64,000 nucleotides of DNA, taken from contig PNAA01000043.1 in NCBI GenBank assembly GCA_003169975.1, positions 21,603 to 85,602 of the forward strand, given 5' to 3'. Position numbers and translations under genes: made by a program. Positions 45,708 to 55,566 of the stretch are shown in pieces. Source of the stretch: Spartobacteria bacterium. Its GTDB lineage: Bacteria; Verrucomicrobiota; Verrucomicrobiia; Chthoniobacterales; UBA10450. Within the stretch, counting starts at the first letter, position 1, and each line of letters starts with the position of its first letter. The notes under the pieces were generated by a model that ran no database searches, was not told where the DNA came from, and saw only the letters and a list, made by a program, of their open reading frames with translations.

Positions 45708-46616
45708 ATGGTCCAGCATCCTACCGCGAACACTCCGGCCGGCAATCTCCGATCGGGCGCCCGCCTCGCCCTCCTCGGGCTGGTCGCGAACTTCGTCCTC
45801 GCGACCGCGAAAATCACCGCTGGGCTGCTCGGAAATTCCTTTGTCCTGATCGCGGACGGGATCGAGTCCGCGCTTGATATCGCGGGCTCGGCGATCATCT
45901 GGGGCGGATTGAAAGTGGCCGCGCGCCCGCCTGATGCGACCCATCCCTACGGTCACGGCAAGGCCGAGCCGGTCGCGGCCGTTATCGTGTCGTTAGGCGT
46001 GATCGCGGCCGCTTTCGGCCTCGCCGTCCAGAGCGCGCAGGCGATTTTTCAGCCGCATCACGCGCCTCGGCCGTTCACGCTTGTCGTGCTCATCGTGGTC
46101 GTGATCGTGAAGGAACTGCTCTACCGTTCGGTCATGCGAATCGGCAGGGATGTCGAGAGCACCGCGGTGCAAACTGACGCCTGGCATCATCGCACCGACG
46201 CGCTTACTTCGATCGCGGCTTTCATCGGCATTTCCATCGCGCTGCTGGGCGGGCCGGCGTGGCAGAGTGCCGACGCGTGGGCGGCGCTTTTTGCCTGCGC
46301 TTTGATCGGGGCCAACGGCTATCGATTGCTCAATCCCGCGCTGCACGAAATCATGGACACCGCGCCGCGGGGCGAGATTGTGGCCGCGATTCGGGCTGCG
46401 GCGTCGTCGGTCCCAGGCGTGCGCAACATCGAGAAGTGTCTGGTGCGGAAGATGGGGCTGGAGTTTTACGTCGATTTGCACGTGGGGGTGGATGAAACCA
46501 TCTCCGTCCGCTCCGGCCATTCTATTGCGCACGAGGTAAAGGATGCGATTCGCCGGACCGATTCCCGGATCGCCGACGTCCTCGTGCACGTCGAGCCGGC
46601 GGGTCCCGCCCGCTAG
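45708..46616 (+). CDS. Cation diffusion facilitator (CDF) metal exporter
   Basis: 302 residues. Six membrane helices with the CDF metal site: helix 2 LIADGIESALDIAGS (Asp in the HDxxD-like position), HPYGHGKAEPVAA, and helix 5 TDAWHHRTDALTSIAAFIG with the second site. The C-terminal cytoplasmic domain (about 215-300) carries DLHVGVDETISVRSGHSIAH. It probably exports Zn, Co, Mn or Fe. Convergent with the HpnG-like gene, overlapping its stop by 4 bp. Confidence 0.9.
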   Translation: MVQHPTANTPAGNLRSGARLALLGLVANFVLATAKITAGLLGNSFVLIADGIESALDIAGSAIIWGGLKVAARPPDATHPYGHGKAEPVAAVIVSLGVIAAAFGLAVQSAQAIFQPHHAPRPFTLVVLIVVVIVKELLYRSVMRIGRDVESTAVQTDAWHHRTDALTSIAAFIGISIALLGGPAWQSADAWAALFACALIGANGYRLLNPALHEIMDTAPRGEIVAAIRAAASSVPGVRNIEKCLVRKMGLEFYVDLHVGVDETISVRSGHSIAHEVKDAIRRTDSRIADVLVHVEPAGPAR

Positions 46617-47257
46617 AGGGTGGCGATCAGCTCGTAAAGCGCGGCGCCCAGATTCGCGCGGGCGGTGGCAATCTGGCGGGCGAACCGGATCAGCCTAACG
46701 ACGGCCGACGGATGACGGAAAAGGTGGGTGGCGAGCTTTGACGCGTCGGTCCTTTGCCGCTCGAGATCGAAGAGCACCTCCGGCGGCGCGGGAAATGGCG
46801 CCGACGCCGTGTCACTGATCACGCGCAAGGAAAGCATCGGCAGTTTTCTTTCGGCGCAAGCGCGGGCGATCCATTCCGTCTCCATATCGACCGCGGCGGC
46901 GTTGTTTTCCTGCGCCAGGCGCTGGCGCTCCGTTGCGCTTTCGACCACCCGATCGGCGGTCACGAGCCGGGCGACCTGGCCGACAAGAAGAGCGCGGGCC
47001 TGGGTCACCAGCTGCGGATCCGAGAAGTTTTCCGCGAGGAGAAGATCTCCCACGCCTAACGAGGGATCGACGCCGCCGGCGAAGCCGCTGCTGATCAACA
47101 GGTCAAAGGGTTGTGCGTCGAGCCACGGGCCGAGCCGGGAGCGGCAGATCTTTTCCCCGACTCCGGTGTGCAGGACAGCGACCTCATGTCCTTGATGACT
47201 GAGGAGGCGTCGGAAATCGCGGCTTTCGCCCGGGAGCGCAAACGTCACCGCGATCAT
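46613..47257 (-). CDS. Nucleoside phosphorylase-family protein, HpnG-like (adenosylhopane nucleosidase)
   Basis: 214 residues of the PNP/MTA-SAH nucleosidase fold: LLISSGFAGGVDPSLGVGDL, the purine-site AAAVDMETEWIARAC and LRVISDTASAPF. The C-terminal HLFRHPSAVVRLIRFARQI resembles the tail of HpnG, which releases adenine from adenosylhopane after HpnH. Since hpnH and shc are in the window, HpnG is the favoured call, but general MTA/SAH nucleosidase is possible. Confidence 0.7.
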   Translation of the reverse strand: MIAVTFALPGESRDFRRLLSHQGHEVAVLHTGVGEKICRSRLGPWLDAQPFDLLISSGFAGGVDPSLGVGDLLLAENFSDPQLVTQARALLVGQVARLVTADRVVESATERQRLAQENNAAAVDMETEWIARACAERKLPMLSLRVISDTASAPFPAPPEVLFDLERQRTDASKLATHLFRHPSAVVRLIRFARQIATARANLGAALYELIATL

Positions 47258-47268
47258 GGGCGACTCGT

Positions 47269-47934
47269 TCAGTGCGCGCTGGAGAGAACGATCTCCAGGC
47301 GAACGGACTCGTTAGGCGAAGGCGCCGGGGTCGCCCTGGCCACGCCGGGCGAGAGAGCGGCCCCGAGCGTGGTGAGCGTCTCCCGGAAGGCCGGCTCACC
47401 CATTGCCGGGATGATGGCGAGAACGCTGAAACCGTTGTGGTTAGGCAAACCCTTCGTCCCGGAGCCGCCGGCTTTCGTCGCCGCGTCGATAATCGTTTTG
47501 GCCACCTCGTCCTGTTTTTCCCGCGGCGTCGTGATGGCAATCCGCTCCATCCCGATGGTCGGCGACGGGAAAGCGGCGGCGGCCGATTTTTCAACCGAGC
47601 TTTGCAACTGATGACGGAGCGCTTCTCCCCGCGCTTTCTGCACTTCCGCGGAGGGTTTGTTCGCGCGAAAAATGTAAAGCAGCCCGAGCGCGACATTCAT
47701 CGCCACGAGGACGGCGAAGGCCGCCGCGAGTTGCCGCCCGCGGGAGCCGGCGCGGGCGGTCGCCGCACTTTCGCCCGCAGGGGGCTGCATGCCGCGATGA
47801 ATCTGTCGCGCACTGACGAATTGGTGTTGCAGCTCCGGATCGGCAATGAGCGCTCGTTCGAGGCGTTCCTTCTCCGCCGGCGGCAACTTTCCTTCCAGGT
47901 AATCGAAGAATTTTTCGGGTGTCATCGACAACAT
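47269..47934 (-). CDS. Membrane-anchored anti-sigma-factor-like protein
   Basis: 221 residues: an N-terminal helical region typical of anti-sigma domains (MTPEKFFDYLEGKLPPAEKE, RALIADPELQHQFVSARQIH, without a zinc motif), one membrane helix (LAAAFAVLVAMNVALGLLYI), and a periplasmic part. It lies just before the HpnG-like gene on the same strand. No sigma factor lies beside it, so the call rests on architecture. Confidence 0.6.
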   Translation of the reverse strand: MLSMTPEKFFDYLEGKLPPAEKERLERALIADPELQHQFVSARQIHRGMQPPAGESAATARAGSRGRQLAAAFAVLVAMNVALGLLYIFRANKPSAEVQKARGEALRHQLQSSVEKSAAAAFPSPTIGMERIAITTPREKQDEVAKTIIDAATKAGGSGTKGLPNHNGFSVLAIIPAMGEPAFRETLTTLGAALSPGVARATPAPSPNESVRLEIVLSSAH

Positions 47935-47936
47935 CG

Positions 47937-48121
47937 TCTAACCGCGGATGACGCGGATTTCTCGGATAAGAAAGAGTGTGCAGGGACGGGCGTGTCGCCC
48001 GCAAGCTCTTCAGCTCATCCTTTCCCTCCAAGCGGCCGACACTCCGAAAGCTTTCGCGAGCAGGCGGTCGCCGCTACACTCTCTTCTCCATCCGTGAAAT
48101 CCGAGTAATCCGCGGTAAAAA
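47937..48121. repeat. Inverted repeat with CGCGGAT...ATCCGCG arms (family G)
   Basis: Left arm TAACCGCGGATGACGCGGAT and right arm ATCCGAGTAATCCGCGGTAA, separated by about 130 bp. It fills most of the gap before tamB. Confidence 0.65.
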
Positions 48122-48242
48122 TTTAGATCGATTCCAGGCCGCAGCGCGGAAACGGGGTGCAAGTTAAACCCGGGGAACGGTTAGTCCAGAGAGGGCGATG
48201 CGCGGTTGCGATTGCGAGGGGCGGCAATAGGTTAACCGCCTC

Positions 48243-51200
48243 GTGGGCGAAAAAGGAGACAGCGCTGTCCAACCGCGCCGCAGCAGAAGTTGGATCCGCT
48301 GGCTCCTCATCGGGCTCGCCACCATTTTCCTGCTGCTGGTCGTGTTTCATGAGCCGATCTTGCGCTCGGTGATCCATTCCTTGGCCGTTCATCTGGCGGC
48401 GAAGGAAAATCTGAAACTCGATTTCCAGATCGACGGGGACATGCTCAGCGGAATCGAGCTGCGCAACGTCCACGCGACGCCGACTGGTCCGTCCGCAGTG
48501 CAAGCGCTCGACGCCGACCTGATCCGGGTCGATTACAGCTTGAAGGATCTCATCTTCCGCGGGATGTCGGATTTTCTGAAGGACGTCGAGGTGCGGAATG
48601 TGACCGCGGTGCTCGATCCGGCGAAGGCGGCCGTGCCCCGGCCGACCCCGCCATCCATGCCTAACGAGATCAGCCTGCCGACGTTTTTTCCCGACCGATT
48701 GCAGGTGACCAATTTCAATCTGACGATTCGCGGCCAGCCCCACGACACGGTGCTGCGCAATTTCAATCTCGGGCTTTATCCCGACCGCGAAGGCATGCTG
48801 CGGATCGACCAGGTGCAGATTCCAGATGTCCACAACTGGACCGACATCACCGCGACGACGACCTACGCGAACAAGAACTTGTTTCTGCGCAACTTGACGC
48901 TCGACGAGAGACATCATTTCCAGACGGTCAACATCGACGCGTCCAAAGTCGGCGGCGGCAAGCTGACGCTGCAGATTACGGGTTCGGTGGGGAAGGGAAA
49001 GATCGAGGGAAATGTCGATCTCAACCCGATGAAATCATCCTTTAACACCAGCACGAAGGTCAGCGCCTCCGGCATTTCGCTTGGTGAACTGAGCGAGTAT
49101 TTCGGCCGCCCGGCGGGCGCGCTGGCCGGGGAGGTGAAGGATTTCAAAATGGACTGGCGCGGCACCCTGGACCAGCCGCGGACCTGGAACGGAACGATCA
49201 CGGCCCAAATCGACAACGCCCGGCAAAGCGGACTCGTGCTCGATCATGTGGGGCTCGACGTGGTGGCGGCGGATGGCACCGCGACCGTGCGTGAGGCGCG
49301 CGCCGACACCGGCACGAATCATGTCCAGTTGCGCGGCACGGTGCAGTTGCCGAAGACGACGGAGGGTTTTCGCCGCACGCCGGGAAATCTGCAGGTGTCG
49401 GTGGACGCGCCCGACCTGAAACAGTTGACAGCTTTCTTCCCGCAGCCGGTGACCGGAAGCGTGCAGGCCAACGGCACGATCAAGACCGATGACTCGGTCG
49501 CGCGCCTGGAGCTGACCGTGAAGGGCGACATCATCGGTTTCGACAAGGCGGCGGTGAAAACGCTGACCGCCAAGATCTCGGCGACGAAAAAATTGCCGGC
49601 CACCGGAGCGACCGAAGAGCCGTTTTACGCGAACTTGAATTCGGCGATTTCCGCCGAGTTGAATGACGTTCGTTACGATCAATTCGTCGTCGACGGCATG
49701 AGCGCGGAGGTCACGAGCAAGGACGCGATGGTGTCGTTCGAGCCGGTGTCCGTGCGGCGCAAGGCCAACCTGCTTCTCGTTAGGGGAGATTATCAACTGC
49801 CGCCGGCCGAGGGTCGGGCGCTCGAGCAGCCGGCCGATTTACAGCTTTCGTTTCGCGCGCCGCAACTGGCGGATTACTGGCCGGATGAGGCGCCGAACAA
49901 GGTGGCGGGTGAATTGCAGGCGGACGGCAGCGTGCGGATCCGCCAAGGCGTGGCGAACGGACAGCTGAATCTCTCCGGGCAGGGGATCGCGGGGCAGAAG
50001 CTCCTCGTGAAGGAGCTCAGCGCGCAGGTCGCGATCGCGAACAACGTGGCGTTCCTGAATGATTTCAGGGCCATCCTGAATGAGAAGGATGATGTCGTGG
50101 CCCACGGCAGCGCGCAGTTGCAGAAGCCATTCCATTACAGCGGCAGCGTGACCGCGAATCTGGCGGATCTCTCGACGTTCGGGCCACTGCTGACGAGCGC
50201 CGCTTTGGGAGGGCCGGGGTCAGCGACCCCGGCTACAACTGGGGGCAAGGCGACGCCGCTCGCGGGTTCGTTAGTCTTGAACTGGCAGGGGGAGGGTGAC
50301 GCCGCGACTCTTCGAAACACCGGCAACCTCAAGGTGAAACTCGAGAACGGCCGCTACGCCGAATTGAGAAACCTGCGGGCGACGATCGACGCGAACTACA
50401 CTCCGCAGGAATTGAACGTTCCGCTCATTTTTCTCGGGAGCGACACGATGGACTTCCAGGCGGGCCTGCAGGCCAAGGGCTCGACGCTCGAGATCAGTAA
50501 AATCCAAATCGACCAGGGAAAGGCAAAATTCGCCACCGCTTACGCCGCGCTGCCGTTTACCTGGAGCAATATCGGGAGCGGGCGTTCCCTTTTTCCGCCG
50601 CACGGAGAGGTCTCGATCAGCTTCCAGTCGGAGAGCCTCGATCTGAAAAAGTTGTTCGAAGATTTCGGCGTGCCGCCGCCGGTCTCCGGCTCCCTGGACG
50701 TGAAGCTGGAGGCAAAAGGGCCCCTCGACCAGTTGACGGCGAGCCTCGATCTCCGGATGCAGGGAGTGAAGGCCGCGGCGGTGGAAAATCTGGAACCGGC
50801 AACGTTCGACCTTGGCCTGCGCTTGCAGGATAACGAACTGAAAGTCGCCGGAAAACTCCAGCAACCGAAAGTACAACCGGTGCAGATCGAGGCGCACCTG
50901 CCGCTCAATCTCTCGGAGATGATCGCTGCGCAAAAGCTCGATCAGAACACGCCGCTCAGCGCGCAAGTGCGGATGCCGCGGAGCTCGGTCAATTTCGTTA
51001 GGCAATTCGTCCCGGCGCTCCGCGTGCTCGACGGCAGCGTCGCGCTGAACGTGGATGTGGGGGGAACGATCGCGCGGCCGGCGCTGAGTGGCGCGGCCGA
51101 CATGAATATCAATCTGGCGCGATTCGAAAATGCGATCCTTCCTGCCCTAACGAACTTCAAGGCGCTCCTCAATTTTCGCCAGAACACGCTCAACTTCGAC

Positions 51201-52181
51201 CGTTTCGGAGGCGATTTGGCCGGCGGACCCTTCACCCTCGCGGGTAAAATCACCCTGCCGAAACTGACCGAGCCGACGCTGGATCTCTCCCTGAAAGCGA
51301 ACAGCGTGCTGGTCGCCCGGAACGACAATCTGACCGCCCGCGTCGATGCCGACCTGAAGATCCAAGGTCCGCTGCAGAGCGCGACGGTCAGCGGCACTGT
51401 CCTCACGACCAACAGCCGGTTCCTGAAAAACATCGACATCATCCCGATCGGCCTGCCGGGACGGCCCGCGCCGCAACCACCCGCGGCCACCCCAATTCTT
51501 TCCATTCCGACGCCGCCGCTGCGCGACTGGAAATTCGACATCGTGATCAAGAGCAAGGATCCGTTCCTGATCCACGGGAATCTGGCGACGGGCGAAGCGA
51601 CCATCGATCTCAAGCTGGACGGGACTGGCCTACATCCCGGTTTGCAAGGCCAGGTACGCCTCGCGAAATTCGAAGCGACTCTGCCTTTCAGCACTCTGAC
51701 GATCGAATACGGTTTCCTCTATTTCGATCCCGACGATCCGCTCAACCCGCGGATCGAGCTGCACGGGACCTCGCTCCTGCGTGATTACACGATTCACGTT
51801 TTCGTTTACGGCACGGCGCTCGCGCCGGAAGCGGTCTTCAACAGCGAGCCGCCGCTCCCGCAGGAGGAAATCATTTCGCTCCTCGCGACCGGCGTGACGC
51901 GCGAGGAATTGACCGGCAGCGGCAACGTCCTCGTCGGCCGGGCAGGCCTGCTCCTGATGAAGCAGCTCTACCGCAAGGTTTTCAAAAACGGCGACGAGGG
52001 ACCGAAAAGCGACTCGCTCTTTAACCGCCTCGACGTCGAGTTAGGCGCGATCGATCCACGCACCGGCCAGCAAACCGCGACCGCGAAGTTCAAGGTGAAC
52101 GATCACTTCCTTCTCGTGGGGGACATTGAGGTGGGCGGGGATTTTCGCGGCCTGGTGAGGTACCTGATCCGTTTTCGTTGA
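48243..52181 (+). CDS. tamB: TamB-family translocation/assembly protein
   Basis: 1312 residues. An N-terminal membrane anchor (WIRWLLIGLATIFLLLVVFH) precedes a very long repetitive beta-helix of AsmA/TamB type spanning the periplasm, ending in the conserved DUF490 domain (PFSTLTIEYGFLYFDPDDPL, then EEIISLLATGVTREEL). It bridges inner and outer membranes for lipid or outer-membrane protein transport. Start GTG at 48243. It contains an in-frame palindrome at 50213-50233. The BamA/TamA-type gene starts 1 bp after its stop: one operon. Confidence 0.92.
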   Translation: MGEKGDSAVQPRRSRSWIRWLLIGLATIFLLLVVFHEPILRSVIHSLAVHLAAKENLKLDFQIDGDMLSGIELRNVHATPTGPSAVQALDADLIRVDYSLKDLIFRGMSDFLKDVEVRNVTAVLDPAKAAVPRPTPPSMPNEISLPTFFPDRLQVTNFNLTIRGQPHDTVLRNFNLGLYPDREGMLRIDQVQIPDVHNWTDITATTTYANKNLFLRNLTLDERHHFQTVNIDASKVGGGKLTLQITGSVGKGKIEGNVDLNPMKSSFNTSTKVSASGISLGELSEYFGRPAGALAGEVKDFKMDWRGTLDQPRTWNGTITAQIDNARQSGLVLDHVGLDVVAADGTATVREARADTGTNHVQLRGTVQLPKTTEGFRRTPGNLQVSVDAPDLKQLTAFFPQPVTGSVQANGTIKTDDSVARLELTVKGDIIGFDKAAVKTLTAKISATKKLPATGATEEPFYANLNSAISAELNDVRYDQFVVDGMSAEVTSKDAMVSFEPVSVRRKANLLLVRGDYQLPPAEGRALEQPADLQLSFRAPQLADYWPDEAPNKVAGELQADGSVRIRQGVANGQLNLSGQGIAGQKLLVKELSAQVAIANNVAFLNDFRAILNEKDDVVAHGSAQLQKPFHYSGSVTANLADLSTFGPLLTSAALGGPGSATPATTGGKATPLAGSLVLNWQGEGDAATLRNTGNLKVKLENGRYAELRNLRATIDANYTPQELNVPLIFLGSDTMDFQAGLQAKGSTLEISKIQIDQGKAKFATAYAALPFTWSNIGSGRSLFPPHGEVSISFQSESLDLKKLFEDFGVPPPVSGSLDVKLEAKGPLDQLTASLDLRMQGVKAAAVENLEPATFDLGLRLQDNELKVAGKLQQPKVQPVQIEAHLPLNLSEMIAAQKLDQNTPLSAQVRMPRSSVNFVRQFVPALRVLDGSVALNVDVGGTIARPALSGAADMNINLARFENAILPALTNFKALLNFRQNTLNFDRFGGDLAGGPFTLAGKITLPKLTEPTLDLSLKANSVLVARNDNLTARVDADLKIQGPLQSATVSGTVLTTNSRFLKNIDIIPIGLPGRPAPQPPAATPILSIPTPPLRDWKFDIVIKSKDPFLIHGNLATGEATIDLKLDGTGLHPGLQGQVRLAKFEATLPFSTLTIEYGFLYFDPDDPLNPRIELHGTSLLRDYTIHVFVYGTALAPEAVFNSEPPLPQEEIISLLATGVTREELTGSGNVLVGRAGLLLMKQLYRKVFKNGDEGPKSDSLFNRLDVELGAIDPRTGQQTATAKFKVNDHFLLVGDIEVGGDFRGLVRYLIRFR
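50213..50233. repeat. In-frame palindrome inside tamB (family C core)
   Basis: GCCGGGGTC-AGC-GACCCCGGC, a perfect 9-bp stem, then TACAAC as in the intergenic family C ends. It encodes the Gly/Pro/Ala-rich stretch GGPGSATPATTGG in a repetitive part of the protein. Confidence 0.65.
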
Positions 52182-52182
52182 G

Positions 52183-54345
52183 ATGAGCAGGTTGTTTTTC
52201 GCCGCGCTGGCGCTTTGCCTAACGACCGCAATTTCGCTCGCCCAGGACGCGGTCCAGCTGCCGGTGCAGAAACAAAAAGCGGAGGAAAAACGCACCGTCG
52301 CCCAGGAACAGGAAAAGGTGGCGCAGCACGCCAACCTCGAGATTCGCGGCAACACCGCCTTCGACGACAAGGTCCTGCGCTCCCAGCTGAAGGAGCAAAT
52401 CGCAACCATCGAAAAGTACGGCCTAACGAGTGCGCGGGGTGACGACGCGGCCTTTTTTCTCGAGCTTTATTACAAAAAACACGGCTACGCCCAGGTCAAA
52501 GTGCGCTACGCGCTCGCGGGCGGGAACCGTCTGCAGCTCGACCTCGCGGAAGGCCCTCTCGTCCACCTCGGGAAAATCGTTTTCGTCGGCCGCCAGCAGG
52601 TGCCGGAAGACAGGCTTTTCAATTACGCCGTCGGCCCGACGCAGGAGCGTTACTCCAAGGCGCAGTCGCCTCTGCCCTTCGTCAGCGCGGATCTCGAGGA
52701 AGGCGCCAATCTCGTGCAGCGCTTCTATGTCTCGGAAGGCTTCGTCGAGTGCACGATCGAGAAACCGCAATATGAATACGTGCGGCCCGATCTGGTCGAT
52801 GTCCGCATCGTGGTGCACGAGGGCCAGCAATACTTCTTCGGCAACATCGATTTTGTCGGACCCACCATCTATGGCGGGGAAGCATTGCGCGGACAGATGC
52901 TCGATCTGCTCCAGCGGCCTTACACCGAGGCACGACTTGCGGATATCCCGCGCCGTTTACAGGCGTATTATAAAACGCGCGGATACTACGCCGTGAAAGT
53001 GGACGCGGTCGGCGACCCGTCGCTCGCCGTCAGCGGGAAGGTCCCGGTGCGGGTGACGCTCGAACCCGGCGCGGTCTATCACTTCGACGGCGTGACGGTG
53101 AAAGGCACGCAGAAGCTGCGGCCGAGTTATCTCGCAAGACGTTTCCGCAAATTCCGCGGTAGACCGTATAGCCCCGAAGCAATTGACAAGAGGTTCCGTG
53201 AGCTGATGCGGACGAGCCTTTTCAACATTCTCCAGATCAATCCGACGCCAGTCGACGGCAACCGGCTGCGACTCGACATCAACGTGGAAGAAGCGAAGTC
53301 GAAAGAGTTTGGACTTTCCATCGGATATGGCTCCTTTTCCGGCGCGATCGTTGGCGCGTCCTACGCGAACCGCGATCTGTTTGGCTACGGGCGGCCGATC
53401 ACGACCTCGGTTGAGTATTCGGAGCGCGGATACAAAGGCGAGTTTACCTACGAAGATCCTTATCTCTTCGATACGGACTTCGCGTTCAAGACGCGACTCT
53501 CGGCGCTGACCTACGACTACGACGGCTATTCCAAGTTTGAGCTGGGCGGCCGGTTCACTCTGAGTCGCAAGATCACCGACCAATACGAAGTCGGGCTAGT
53601 TTACGCGGCGCGGCATGTCGAGGTCACGGACGCGACGATTGACGCGGCACTGCTCGGCCGGACCTCCTACTTTATCAGCGCGATCGGGTTTACCCAGACG
53701 CTCGATCTGCGCAAGAACCCGTTCGTCGCGCCCCGCGGCCTGATTTTTGACAACACCTTCGATCTTGCTTCGAGCGCGATCGGGAGCGACATCGATCTCA
53801 TCCGTGGCACCGCGCGAGTGAGCTACTATATCTCATTCGCGTCCGGACCGCCGGCCCTGGTGGGAGAAGATCTGGAGAAGTCGGCCTTCCAGCGGTGGTT
53901 TGAGCGGAGCCTGCTCGCCTTCGGTGCGCGCAGCGGCATCGTTTACCCGCTCGATAATGCCGGGACAAGCACCGCGCTGGCGATCCCGATCGACGAACGA
54001 TTTTTCAGCGGCGGCAGCACGACGGTGCGCAGTTTTACGGAGCGGGACCTGGGACCGCACGATGCGAGTGGCAACCCGATTGGCGGCGAATTCTTCACCA
54101 TCTTCAATGCGGAATATACTTTCCCAATCTACGGCGAAATCCTCGGTGCGGTCTTCGTCGATGCCGGCAACCTGCTGCCCGATGCGCGCTCGCCGGGGCT
54201 GAACGACATGCGCTACGGAGTGGGCCTGGGGTTGCGCTACAATCTGCCGATCGGACCGGTGCGCATCGACTACGGCTTCAATCCCAACCCGCGCGCCAAC
54301 GAAGCCTCGGGAGCCTTTAATTTCAGTTTCGGTTTCGCATTCTAA
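52183..54345 (+). CDS. BamA/TamA-family outer-membrane protein (POTRA and beta-barrel)
   Basis: 720 residues. Signal peptide MSRLFFAALALCLTTAISLA. Several POTRA domains (about 45-395; for example LEIRGNTAFDDKVLRSQLKE, RIVVHEGQQYFFGNIDFVG, VTLEPGAVYHFDGVTVKGT) are followed by an Omp85 beta-barrel ending in the outer-membrane signature FNFSFGFAF with terminal Phe. It forms the outer-membrane half of a Tam-type pair with the preceding gene. TamA is favoured by the tamB neighbour. Confidence 0.9.
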   Translation: MSRLFFAALALCLTTAISLAQDAVQLPVQKQKAEEKRTVAQEQEKVAQHANLEIRGNTAFDDKVLRSQLKEQIATIEKYGLTSARGDDAAFFLELYYKKHGYAQVKVRYALAGGNRLQLDLAEGPLVHLGKIVFVGRQQVPEDRLFNYAVGPTQERYSKAQSPLPFVSADLEEGANLVQRFYVSEGFVECTIEKPQYEYVRPDLVDVRIVVHEGQQYFFGNIDFVGPTIYGGEALRGQMLDLLQRPYTEARLADIPRRLQAYYKTRGYYAVKVDAVGDPSLAVSGKVPVRVTLEPGAVYHFDGVTVKGTQKLRPSYLARRFRKFRGRPYSPEAIDKRFRELMRTSLFNILQINPTPVDGNRLRLDINVEEAKSKEFGLSIGYGSFSGAIVGASYANRDLFGYGRPITTSVEYSERGYKGEFTYEDPYLFDTDFAFKTRLSALTYDYDGYSKFELGGRFTLSRKITDQYEVGLVYAARHVEVTDATIDAALLGRTSYFISAIGFTQTLDLRKNPFVAPRGLIFDNTFDLASSAIGSDIDLIRGTARVSYYISFASGPPALVGEDLEKSAFQRWFERSLLAFGARSGIVYPLDNAGTSTALAIPIDERFFSGGSTTVRSFTERDLGPHDASGNPIGGEFFTIFNAEYTFPIYGEILGAVFVDAGNLLPDARSPGLNDMRYGVGLGLRYNLPIGPVRIDYGFNPNPRANEASGAFNFSFGFAF

Positions 54346-54430
54346 CGATTGCGGGAGAGGCCGCCCGCCGTTATCATTCCGGAGAGCCGCGCCTCGCGTG
54401 TCGTTAGGCGGGCAACCGGAAATCCAAGTT

Positions 54431-55564
54431 ATGGAAACAACAATCGCTGAACCCAAACGCACCCAAACGCCGCCGGCGGATTTTCTCCCGCTCGAGGGAA
54501 CGGATTACGTTGAATTTTATGTCGGCAACGCCAAGCAGGCCGCGCATTTCTACAAGACCGCCTTCGGTTTCCAAAGCCTGGCTTATTCGGGCCCCGAAAC
54601 CGGCCAGAAAGACCACGTCAGCTATGCGATTCGGCAACATAAATTGACCTTCGTCCTGACCACGCCGCTGCGGTCTGGCACTCCGATCGCGGACCACGTC
54701 TCCAAGCACGGCGACGGGGTGAAATATCTGGCCTTGCGCGTGCCCGACGCCACCTCCGCCTGGAACGAGACGACCAAGCGCGGCGGCAAAAGTTACATGG
54801 AACCGACGACGTTGAAGGACGCTGACGGCGAAGTCGTCATGAGCGGCATTCACACCTATGGCGAGACGGTGCACCTTTTCATCGAGCGCCAGAACTACCG
54901 CGGTTTCTTTATGCCCGGTTTCCGCAAGTGGGAGTCGGTCTATAACCCGCCGGATACCGGTCTCCAGTATGTCGATCACTGCGTCGGCAACGTCGGCTGG
55001 AACCAGATGAATCCGTGGGTCAAGTTCTACGAGGATGTGATGGGCTTCCGCAACATCCTGAGTTTCGACGACAAGGATATCTCGACCGAGTACTCCGCCC
55101 TCATGAGCAAGGTCATGAGCAACGGCAACGGCTTCGTGAAGTTTCCGATCAATGAACCGGCGGAGGGAAAGAAGAAATCGCAAGTCGAGGAATACCTCGA
55201 TTTCTACGACGGCGAAGGGGTGCAGCATTGTGCGCTCGCGACCAAGGACATCGTGAAGACGGTGACCGATCTGCAGCAGCGCGGGATTGAGTTCCTGAAC
55301 ATTCCGACCACCTATTACGACACTCTGCCGGATCGGGTGGGGCACATCGATGAAGACCTCGAACCGCTCAAGCGCCTGGGAATTTTGGTCGATCGCGATA
55401 ACGAAGGTTATCTGCTGCAAATCTTCACCAAGCCGGTGGAAGACCGGCCGACGCTCTTTTTCGAAATCATTCAGCGCAAAGGCGCGAAGAGCTTCGGCAA
55501 AGGAAACTTCAAGGCGCTCTTCGAAGCTTTGGAAAAAGAACAGGGACTGCGGGGCAATTTGTAA
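54431..55564 (+). CDS. hppD: 4-hydroxyphenylpyruvate dioxygenase
   Basis: Converts 4-hydroxyphenylpyruvate to homogentisate in tyrosine breakdown. 377 residues, two VOC (vicinal-oxygen-chelate) domains. Iron ligands are visible: His183 (YVDHCVGNV), His266 (VQHCALATKD) and Glu345 (FFEIIQRKG). The ATG at 54431 is chosen over an in-frame codon upstream. hmgA follows after a 125-bp gap containing a repeat; the two perform successive steps. Confidence 0.96.
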   Translation: METTIAEPKRTQTPPADFLPLEGTDYVEFYVGNAKQAAHFYKTAFGFQSLAYSGPETGQKDHVSYAIRQHKLTFVLTTPLRSGTPIADHVSKHGDGVKYLALRVPDATSAWNETTKRGGKSYMEPTTLKDADGEVVMSGIHTYGETVHLFIERQNYRGFFMPGFRKWESVYNPPDTGLQYVDHCVGNVGWNQMNPWVKFYEDVMGFRNILSFDDKDISTEYSALMSKVMSNGNGFVKFPINEPAEGKKKSQVEEYLDFYDGEGVQHCALATKDIVKTVTDLQQRGIEFLNIPTTYYDTLPDRVGHIDEDLEPLKRLGILVDRDNEGYLLQIFTKPVEDRPTLFFEIIQRKGAKSFGKGNFKALFEALEKEQGLRGNL

Positions 55565-55566
55565 TT

